From positions 1 to 5,085 of the forward strand of contig CAKKPR010000196.1 in NCBI GenBank assembly GCA_919901705.1: 5,085 nt of DNA, given 5' to 3'. Under the pieces are notes generated by a model. It was not told where the DNA came from, did no database searches, and worked only from the letters and a program-made list of their open reading frames with translations. Each line of letters opens with the position of its first letter. Within the stretch, counting starts at the first letter, position 1. A program made the position numbers and the translations under genes. Positions 1 to 3,620 of this stretch are shown here, in pieces. This DNA is from Thermodesulfovibrionales bacterium. Lineage in GTDB: Bacteria > Nitrospirota > Thermodesulfovibrionia > Thermodesulfovibrionales > UBA1546.

Positions 1-540
1 AGACCGGCTGCTGAGCTTCTTAATTATGAAAAGAAAGACCTTCATTCAGTAATTGTTTTTGAACTTGGAATTTTCCTGGAAAAGAAAAAGAAATATCAGC
101 AATATAATTGGATAAACAGACCTGTATCTGAGCAGGCGATCCATTATGCTCTCAATGATGTAATGCATCTGCTTGCATTGAAAGATATCATTTTAGCAAA
201 ACTGTGCGCAAAAAAATTGTTTGAGCCCTTTCTCTTGAAGAACTTGCAAATCCAGAACAAAGATTACACCAGGAATCCGGAAGATAAATACAGGAAGATA
301 AACGGATACAGCAGACTTCAAAATGACAAAAAGGCCGTTTTCCGGAGAGTTTTTGATATTAGAGAAAAGTATGCAAAACTATATGACATGACGCCTCATA
401 ATGTTATTCATAAGGCTGATTTAATCAAAATCGTGAAAGATGCAAAAGACATTGATGAAATACGATTTACAAAAAGGGTCAGTATGGATTTAATCCAAGA
501 CATATTGCATGAACTAAGAATAGCAATTAAAGCAGTTTAA
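1..540 (+). CDS. rnd: Ribonuclease D, C-terminal part (5' end outside window)
   Basis: The frame is open from base 1 to the TAA at 538-540, giving 179 visible residues, so the gene starts upstream of the window. RNase D is a DEDDy-family 3'-5' exoribonuclease that trims the 3' ends of tRNA precursors and other stable RNAs in the cytoplasm. The visible start (RPAAELLNYEKKDLHSVI) matches the part of the exonuclease domain after motif Exo II. It continues into YNWINRPVSEQAIHYALNDV, the typical RNase D 'W..RPLs..q..YA..DV' segment. Tyr49 and Asp53 (YALND) are the Exo III motif. Motifs Exo I and II must lie upstream. Residues about 100-175 look like one HRDC nucleic-acid-binding domain (REKYAKLYDMTPHNVI). 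The protein ends soon after it, so the second HRDC domain of E. coli RNase D seems absent. An internal ATG at 163 is not the start, because the homology extends well upstream of it. No gene overlaps downstream. Confidence 0.87.
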   Translation, partial: RPAAELLNYEKKDLHSVIVFELGIFLEKKKKYQQYNWINRPVSEQAIHYALNDVMHLLALKDIILAKLCAKKLFEPFLLKNLQIQNKDYTRNPEDKYRKINGYSRLQNDKKAVFRRVFDIREKYAKLYDMTPHNVIHKADLIKIVKDAKDIDEIRFTKRVSMDLIQDILHELRIAIKAV

Positions 541-594
541 ATGAGTCTGCGAGGTCAGGTCTACACATTGCACAGGCCAAATGGTTAATAACAT

Positions 595-618
595 AAAACA
601 GGAACACATACCTGTTTT
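595..618. terminator. Hairpin after rnd, possible terminator
   Basis: A perfect 8-bp inverted repeat, AAAACAGG (595-602) and CCTGTTTT (611-618), is separated by 8 nt and lies 55 nt after the rnd stop codon. The T-run is inside the stem and not a separate tail, and the stem has little GC. It could therefore be a weak intrinsic terminator working in either direction, or just a chance hairpin. Confidence 0.3.
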
Positions 619-738
619 CCATATGCTGGCCGGCCCTTGTGTTCAGCAGGGTGATGATCTGGCTCAATGGCGGTGGTGAGGCGGAATTAGACAATTACTG
701 TCACGCATGCTAAAATGTGCGATATGGCAGAGAAACTA

Positions 739-744
739 TATAAT
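739..744 (+). promoter_or_regulatory. Possible -10 box before the small lysine-rich gene
   Basis: A consensus TATAAT lies 68 nt before the small gene at 813, within a 12-nt block repeated at 1247-1258. I see no good -35 hexamer at the right distance, so this is only a candidate. A second weak possibility is TTGAAA at 761-766 with GATACT at 784-789. Confidence 0.25.
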
Positions 745-812
745 CTTTTACGTTGCCCTGTTGAAAACCCTGGAGGAATAAACGATACTACTATCAATAA
801 AGGAGGCATCCA

Positions 813-911
813 ATGAGTAAAGAAAAAAGCAAGAAAAAAGCAAGTGACAAGAAAAAACCACAGCACACGCTTAAAGAGAAAAGACAATTGAAAAAAGAAA
901 AAACGTCTTAG
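813..911 (+). CDS. Small lysine-rich basic protein, 32 aa, function unknown
   Basis: The ATG at 813 is preceded by a very strong Shine-Dalgarno sequence, AAAGGAGG (799-806), at 6-nt spacing, and the frame ends at TAG 909-911. The 32-residue product is extremely basic: a lysine/serine-rich first half (MSKEKSKKKASDKKK), then PQHTLKEKRQLKKEK. There is no hydrophobic segment or signal peptide, so a cytoplasmic, probably nucleic-acid- or ribosome-associated or disordered peptide is likely. The K-rich start followed by 'P..TLKEKR..KK' resembles small uncharacterised lysine-rich proteins annotated in several proteobacterial and related genomes. That is recalled resemblance and not a search result. 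It stands alone, with no partner gene within several hundred bases. The strong ribosome site argues that it is really translated. The A-rich codon use could still be a chance low-complexity ORF. Confidence 0.65.
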   Translation: MSKEKSKKKASDKKKPQHTLKEKRQLKKEKTS

Positions 912-955
912 TAACACACTAACAAAACGCAACAGCGAGGGGTCAGGCTGGATTC

Positions 956-983
956 CCGCTCGGTTGCGAGTCGAGTATCCGAC
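956..983 (-). repeat. Fragment of the GC-rich mosaic repeat
   Basis: These 28 bases are the exact reverse complement of 3448-3475, inside the palindromic element at 3421-3517. Only this module (GGATACTCGACTCGCAACCG on the minus strand) is present here. The flanks do not carry the other modules, so it is a lone fragment or a remnant of a longer copy. Confidence 0.65.
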
Positions 984-989
984 TGGAGC

Positions 990-1091
990 ATGGACTCACC
1001 GGAATATGCAGTTGCACTTTGCGCTGTTTTTCTTAGTATATCGGCAAATATCCCGATTGAGGGGTTGGTGGCGGATGGGAAGATAATATGA
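990..1091 (+). pseudogene. Possible gene remnant, 33 codons
   Basis: An ATG-started frame (beginning MDSPEYAVALCAVFLSI, ending GLVADGKII) reads like an ordinary protein tail. It has no Shine-Dalgarno site, and upstream it runs open straight into the repeat fragment at 956-983. It could be the 3' end of a gene whose 5' part was lost or replaced by the repeat. I do not recognise the family, and chance is quite possible. Confidence 0.2.
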
Positions 1092-1105
1092 AAGGGAGAT
1101 TTCAA

Positions 1106-1168
1106 ATGTCAACAGTCAAGTCTGACCCTGACCACTCTTATAAAGACTATATAGAGGATAAATTTTAA
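1106..1168 (+). CDS. Possible 20-codon peptide or truncated gene start
   Basis: The ATG at 1106 has a good ribosome site (AAAGGGAGA, 1091-1099, about 7 nt away) and lies 14 nt after the stop of the preceding remnant, an operon-like arrangement. The product is only 20 residues (MSTVKSDPDHSYKDYIEDKF) and ends at TAA 1166-1168. It may be the surviving start of a broken gene or a non-functional ORF. No family is recognised. Confidence 0.22.
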   Translation: MSTVKSDPDHSYKDYIEDKF

Positions 1169-1228
1169 GATTGTTCTGCCGCCAGATTTCTCTTTATTTT
1201 TCGAACGGTTCCTCTTATAATTTCATTG

Positions 1229-1258
1229 TTGAATAACTATAGCGAAAAACTATATAAT
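1229..1258 (+). promoter_or_regulatory. Candidate sigma-70-type promoter for the MNT-HEPN pair
   Basis: TTGAAT (1229-1234, 4 of 6 to consensus) and a perfect TATAAT (1253-1258) are separated by 18 bp on the plus strand. The site lies about 185 nt before the MNT start, so the transcript would carry the whole first copy of the dispersed repeat as its leader. This is judged by eye only. Confidence 0.4.
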
Positions 1259-1291
1259 TTTGCATAACATATACCGTCTATTGCATTTTTA

Positions 1292-1400
1292 TTTTGCGGA
1301 GCAGGAGAAGGCTGGGGAAGGATAAAATTTTGAAGGAAGCGGAGTAAAGGGAATCTGGGGGATGTGAAATGTATTTAAAAGATAAATGCACAAAAGCAAG
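1292..1400 (+). repeat. Dispersed repeat, copy 1
   Basis: This is the longest of three same-orientation copies (others 2360-2440 and 2828-2923). It shares with copy 2 the opening TTTTGCGGAGCAGGAGAAGG. It shares with both the core ATTTTGAAGGAAG, then TAAAGGGA and GGGGGATGTGAAATG. It shares with copy 3 the right end GATAAATGCA followed by a few variable bases and GCAAG. The ATG of the longest MNT reading frame (1386) is inside this copy. No inverted terminal repeats are evident. Confidence 0.8.
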
Positions 1401-1442
1401 GCTTACAACGATTCAGCCTACACATACAGAGGTAAACTACTC

Positions 1443-1802
1443 GTGAACAAAAGGATAAATAAGGCAATAAATGAATATATAATATTTCTAAAAAAATATT
1501 ACAGTTCAAAAATATTAGCTGCTGTTCTATTCGGTTCTGCAGCAAGGGGAGAGAGCAAGAGAGAATCCGATGCAGATATTCTGATAATTACATCTGAGAG
1601 TAACGCCTTGATAAAAGACGAAATCAGCATGTCTGCCTATGAAATAATGCTTAAGAACAACGTCGTGCTTTCGCCGGTTGTAATGGATAAAAAAACATTT
1701 AATTGGTATAAAAAAAACAGGGATCCCTTTTATAAAAATGTTCGTAAGGATGGGGTAGAGCTTTGGACGAAAACACAAGAGAGCTTATTAAAGTCCGCTT
1801 AG
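1443..1802 (+). CDS. MNT-family nucleotidyltransferase, MntA-like antitoxin
   Basis: This is a 119-residue minimal nucleotidyltransferase of the DNA polymerase beta superfamily. In MNT/HEPN modules the MNT partner acts as antitoxin, in studied cases by adding AMP to the HEPN toxin. The signature is LFGSAARGESKRESDADILI: Gly31-Ser32, then Asp43 and Asp45 as metal ligands. The third acidic residue is not obvious in the later strand (VVLSPVV), and the end (PFYKNVRKDGVELW) matches the usual tail of this group. I chose GTG 1443, with AGAGGT at 1427-1432 ahead of it, because it leaves the usual about 28 residues before the GS motif. An ATG at 1386 would add 19 residues but has no ribosome site and lies within the dispersed repeat. 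The 3' end overlaps the HEPN gene by 40 nt, so the two are almost certainly co-transcribed and translationally coupled. Confidence 0.86.
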   Translation: MNKRINKAINEYIIFLKKYYSSKILAAVLFGSAARGESKRESDADILIITSESNALIKDEISMSAYEIMLKNNVVLSPVVMDKKTFNWYKKNRDPFYKNVRKDGVELWTKTQESLLKSA

Positions 1803-2164
1803 AAAAGGCTGAAGAAGATATTAAAACCGCAGGGGAGCTGTTATCACTGAAAAGATACAGGGCAACAGTAAATAGGGCCTATTATGCATTGTTTGGCATT
1901 ACAACAGCACTGCTGCTTACGAAGAAGCTTGAAAGATCAAAACATTCCGGGGTTGAGGCTGCTTTCAATCAGTATTTCATAAAGACCGGGATTGTTGAAG
2001 TAGAATATGGAAGGATTTTTGATTATGTGCGGAAAAAGAGGGAGGAATGTGATTATACAGCCAAAAGCACAATAGATAAGGGAACAGCCGAGAAAATTGT
2101 AAAAGATTCAAAAAAGTTTATTAGACGGATAAAAGAATACCTGAAAGACATTGCTGAAAAATAA
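1763..2164 (+). CDS. HEPN-domain protein (UPF0332 type), partner of the MNT
   Basis: This 133-residue all-helical HEPN protein starts at TTG 1763, within the end of the MNT gene. No other start is available before the conserved first helix, and the start matches the usual family beginning (KAEEDIKTAGELL at residues 15-27). The central motif NRAYYALF (37-44), SKHSGV (59-64), YFIKTGI (71-77) and R..CDY (93-98) are typical of the UPF0332/HEPN group. HEPN toxins are usually metal-independent RNases using an Rx4-6H motif. Here the only histidine is His61 (R58-S-K-H61), so the canonical motif is missing, as is common in this subgroup, and RNase activity is uncertain. Paired with the MNT it forms a probable type VII-like toxin-antitoxin unit. 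AGGATGGGG (1748-1756) may be its ribosome site, and coupling with the upstream gene is likely. A mostly basic C-terminal helix ends the protein. Confidence 0.88.
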   Translation: MDENTRELIKVRLEKAEEDIKTAGELLSLKRYRATVNRAYYALFGITTALLLTKKLERSKHSGVEAAFNQYFIKTGIVEVEYGRIFDYVRKKREECDYTAKSTIDKGTAEKIVKDSKKFIRRIKEYLKDIAEK

Positions 2165-2192
2165 AACCGGGATTGGGTATAATTTTTAATTC

Positions 2193-2312
2193 CCCTCTTT
2201 TTCTCTTCGGCTCTCCTCGGCGAGTCGCCTGGGGCGACGAATCCGCTGAGGCGGAGGCAAAGTCGGTACGACTCGCAACTCGGATACTCGAGTCGAAACC
2301 GACCGAGAGGGG
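2193..2312 (-). repeat. GC-rich palindromic mosaic element, copy A
   Basis: Between CCCCTC (2192-2197) and GAGGGG (2307-2312) lies a rearranged copy of the palindrome family. The segment CTCTCCTCGGCGAGTCGCC (2211-2229) with its dyad GTCGCC/GGCGAC is shared with the element at 4803-4919 and, in inverse, with 2951-3034. It continues with a TCCGC/GCGGA hairpin (about 2242-2255) and a longer hairpin at 2262-2303. It ends in the stretch between the HEPN gene and dispersed repeat copy 2. It lacks a U-run, so it is not a standard terminator. The exact outer limits are uncertain. Confidence 0.6.
2262..2303. repeat. Two-part hairpin within element copy A
   Basis: GTCGGT (2262-2267) pairs with ACCGAC (2298-2303), and CGACTCG (2269-2275) pairs with CGAGTCG (2289-2295), leaving a 13-nt loop and a small internal bulge. 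The 13 base pairs are GC-rich. In RNA this would form a stable stem downstream of the HEPN gene, possibly protecting the transcript's 3' end. Confidence 0.55.
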
Positions 2313-2359
2313 CGAGGGAAGATTTTATTGAGATACCGGTGTCCGATATGGCGAAAATT

Positions 2360-2440
2360 TTTTGCGGAGCAGGAGAAGGCTGTGGAAGGATAAGATTTTG
2401 AAGGAAGTGGCCTAAAGGGATTTGGGGGATGTGAAATGTA
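2360..2440 (+). repeat. Dispersed repeat, copy 2
   Basis: It matches copy 1 from TTTTGCGGAGCAGGAGAAGG through AAGGATAAGATTTTGAAGG to GGGGGATGTGAAATGTAT with only scattered changes, then stops. The right end GATAAATGCA found in copies 1 and 3 is absent. It ends 42 nt before the DUF2281 antitoxin start and is in the same orientation as that gene. The sequence just before it (GATATGGCGAAAA) resembles the bases before copy 1, suggesting the shared unit once extended further left. Confidence 0.8.
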
Positions 2441-2482
2441 TCCAACCTTGCCTTAAAGACTTTTTAGAGGAGGTAAAAGAAA

Positions 2483-2734
2483 ATGGCTGGCACGGTTAAA
2501 ACAGAAGTATTGAATCAATTCGATAAATTGCCTCAAAAGGCACAACAGGAGGTTGCAGACTTTATCAAATTTCTTGGCAGCCGCTATAAGGAAAAACCCA
2601 CAGGGAAAAAAGCAAAAGTTTTAAAGCTTAAAGATGAGGCTTTTGTCTGGATGTGGAAAGAGAGAAAGGACATGCAGGACAGTGCCTTATGGGTAAAAAA
2701 GGTGAGGCGTAGCGAATGGGCTGACAGAGCATGA
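2483..2734 (+). CDS. DUF2281 / VapB-like antitoxin
   Basis: This 83-residue small protein is very likely the antitoxin of a type II toxin-antitoxin pair. The N-terminal half (LNQFDKLPQKAQQEVADFIK, residues 10-29, then FLGSRYK) is the DUF2281 helix pattern. The C-terminal part (WMWKERKDMQDSALWVKKVR, residues 56-75, then RSEW) is the 'W.dR.DM.DS..WVrklR..eW' tail that normally wraps the partner toxin, usually a PIN-domain RNase. The start is firm: AGAGGAGGT (2466-2474) lies 8 nt before the ATG. The length is normal for the family, so the antitoxin itself looks intact. Its stop codon overlaps the next ATG (ATGA at 2731-2734), the classical toxin-antitoxin junction, but that next frame is only 31 codons long. 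Dispersed repeat copy 2 lies just upstream and copy 3 begins right after the downstream stump, so the gene is bracketed by repeats. Confidence 0.82.
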   Translation: MAGTVKTEVLNQFDKLPQKAQQEVADFIKFLGSRYKEKPTGKKAKVLKLKDEAFVWMWKERKDMQDSALWVKKVRRSEWADRA

Positions 2735-2826
2735 AACTGATCATTATCAAAGGGGCGTCTTTAGCAACAAAAAATCAAAGTGATTATCGGTTCATTGATG
2801 AATTAGAGATGGTTTCTTATGAATAG
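2731..2826 (+). pseudogene. 31-codon stump at the toxin position
   Basis: The ATG overlaps the antitoxin stop as ATGA, exactly where a toxin gene should begin, but the frame closes at TAG 2824-2826. The product begins MKLIII and contains FIDELEMVSYE. A PIN-domain toxin often begins with a hydrophobic strand such as MKLIIDTN and later has a 'FI..ELE/ELLSY' segment. The stump might therefore be a toxin with an internal deletion and lost C-terminus, but the catalytic aspartate after the first strand is missing and the resemblance is weak. Dispersed repeat copy 3 starts 2 nt after the stop, which suggests that the repeat replaced or truncated the rest. It could also be an unrelated short ORF. Confidence 0.35.
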
Positions 2827-2827
2827 T

Positions 2828-2923
2828 GAGAAGCCAGGGGAAGGATAGGATTTTGAAGGAAGCGGTGTAAAGGGATTTTGGGGGATGTGAAATGGATTTG
2901 AAAGATAAATGCATGAATGCAAG
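2828..2923 (+). repeat. Dispersed repeat, copy 3
   Basis: It lacks the GCGGAGCAG left end but carries GAGAAGCC.GGGGAAGGAT, ATTTTGAAGGAAGCGG, TAAAGGGA, GGGGGATGTGAAATGGATTT and the right end GATAAATGCATGAATGCAAG. It is followed directly by ACCTGACCCC. It begins 2 nt after the toxin stump and is followed within 30 nt by a palindromic element. Confidence 0.8.
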
Positions 2924-2950
2924 ACCTGACCCCAATTTGGCTCCAATTTG

Positions 2951-3034
2951 GCTTCTCTCAGGTCGCCCCGGGCGACTCGCCGAGGAGAGCGGATTCGCCG
3001 AGGAGAACGACTCTGCGCTGACGCTTCGAGAAGC
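2951..3034 (+). repeat. GC-rich palindromic mosaic element, copy B, with terminal inverted repeats
   Basis: The element is bounded by GCTTCTC (2951-2957) and its reverse complement GAGAAGC (3028-3034). Inside are a strong dyad, GTCGCCC/GGGCGAC (2962-2976), two CGCCGAGGAGA motifs in direct order and a CGCTGACGCT module. Bases 2957-2991 are the exact reverse complement of 4849-4883 (35 nt), and 2989-3034 match 3472-3517 with about three changes. It is compact (84 bp), has no coding content of its own and resembles a MITE- or REP-like element. Confidence 0.72.
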
Positions 3035-3087
3035 AAGCAAGCTCATAGCTCATAGTTCCTGAAAACTGCGGCTGCTTGTCGTCAATA

Positions 3088-3321
3088 TCAACAACTTTTA
3101 GCAAAATCAAAAACAGGGACTTCAAGTTTCTTAACAGGCTTAAATTTATCCTTTGCAAACTTCCATAGTCCCTCGGTAACATCAGGAGAATAAGTCTTCT
3201 CTCCACATCGTTCGCAAACATCTGCAGGGACATGCTCAACAAGGAAAAATCTTTTTTCCTCTTCATAACTGAAGGTTACCAGCAGTTTCTTTGTCTCACC
3301 ACCACAAAAAACGCATTTCAT
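3088..3321 (-). CDS. YgiT/MqsA-type zinc-finger antitoxin, unpaired
   Basis: This 77-residue minus-strand protein has a YgiT-type zinc finger: Cys3-x2-Cys6 (MKCVFCGGE) and Cys36-x2-Cys39 (VCERCGEKTYS), the four predicted zinc ligands. The strand FSYEEEKRFFLVEHVPADV lies between them. The tail (KPVKKLEVPVFDFAKS) is the common ending of short YgiT antitoxins that pair with DUF4258- or MqsR-like toxins. It lacks the C-terminal helix-turn-helix DNA-binding domain of full-length E. coli MqsA (about 130 residues), so autoregulation through its own HTH is unlikely. The start is supported by GAGGG (minus strand, 3329-3333) 7 nt upstream. A toxin would be expected just upstream on the minus strand, but 3322-3620 contains no toxin-like frame, only repeats. 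Downstream is palindromic element B. It therefore looks like an orphan antitoxin. Confidence 0.83.
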   Translation of the reverse strand: MKCVFCGGETKKLLVTFSYEEEKRFFLVEHVPADVCERCGEKTYSPDVTEGLWKFAKDKFKPVKKLEVPVFDFAKSC

Positions 3322-3380
3322 TCTTTTGCCCTCTTTTAACTCTAATTCCCTCTATTTCCATACATTTATCTTAGCATGTT

Positions 3381-3400
3381 GAGGCAAGCTGAGGTAAGCT
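3381..3400 (-). repeat. Two tandem 10-bp units
   Basis: GAGGCAAGCT and GAGGTAAGCT lie back to back, followed by GA, upstream of the zinc-finger antitoxin on its strand. It is too short to interpret alone, but it sits where that gene's promoter or lost toxin would be. Confidence 0.5.
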
Positions 3401-3420
3401 GAAAAAAGTGGGCATTGAGA

Positions 3421-3517
3421 AACGCGGTCGCCTTGGTCCGCACACAGGTCGGATACTCGACTCGCAACCGAGCGGATTCGCCGAGGAGAACGACTCTCCG
3501 CTGACGCTGCGACAAGC
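3421..3517 (+). repeat. GC-rich palindromic mosaic element, copy C (degenerate)
   Basis: The left part (GCGGTCGCCTTGGTCCGCAC) no longer has the perfect dyad. The middle (3448-3475) is the exact inverse of 956-983. The right part (3472-3517, GCGGATTCGCCGAGGAGAAC then GACTCTCCGCTGACGCT) is a near-perfect copy of the right part of element B. The end GACAAGC replaces GAGAAGC, so the terminal inverted repeat is broken here. Confidence 0.68.
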
Positions 3518-3539
3518 GATGAAGTCTCATAGTCCTGAA

Positions 3540-3559
3540 GCTCTATAGTTCCATAGAGC
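3540..3559. repeat. Small hairpin before the ATPase gene
   Basis: GCTCTAT (3540-3546) and ATAGAGC (3553-3559) form a 7-bp stem with a 6-nt loop. No U-run follows. The nearby CATAGTCCTGAA resembles CATAGTTCCTGAA after element B (3051-3063), so this may be a flank of the mosaic repeat and not a regulatory site. A TTGACA at 3584-3589 follows, but I see no good -10 box at 16-18 bp. Confidence 0.4.
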
Positions 3560-3620
3560 CTATATAGTATAGCGGCAGCGTACTTGACAAATAGCCGTCT
3601 AAATGGTAAGTTTGATTTCA

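Larger units (their letters stand above)
541..812. other. Intergenic stretch after rnd
   Basis: No convincing gene is seen here. It opens with a GAGGTCAGGTCT motif (551-562) that recurs in related forms elsewhere in the window, then a hairpin (595-618) and a perfect GGCCGGCC palindrome near 630. A 12-nt AAACTATATAAT block at 733-744 is repeated exactly at 1247-1258 and contains a consensus -10 hexamer in both places. The minus strand is open over much of 687-932, but that reading is a phenylalanine-rich mirror of the lysine-rich small gene and was not accepted. Confidence 0.4.

Noticed and set aside
687..932. 81-codon minus-strand frame over the lysine-rich gene
   Set aside because: It is the mirror of an A-rich coding strand, giving an artificial Phe-rich product, and the plus-strand gene has the far better ribosome site.
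908..1105. 65-codon minus-strand frame
   Set aside because: It crosses the repeat fragment, has no family resemblance and no good ribosome site.
1527..1778. 83-codon minus-strand frame
   Set aside because: It lies wholly inside the clearly coding MNT gene.
2053..2445. 130-codon minus-strand frame
   Set aside because: It runs antisense through the HEPN 3' end, a palindromic element and a dispersed repeat copy; its length comes from stop-poor GC-rich repeats.
2792..3266. Three overlapping minus-strand frames of 77-102 codons
   Set aside because: They are readings of dispersed repeat copy 3 and element B, and the last one overlaps the zinc-finger gene out of frame. They are used as evidence of open repeats, not as genes.
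3584..3612. Sigma-70 promoter of the ATPase from TTGACA
   Set aside because: The -35 hexamer is perfect, but the hexamer 17 bp downstream (TAAGTT) matches the -10 consensus in only three positions and would place the transcript start at the coding start.
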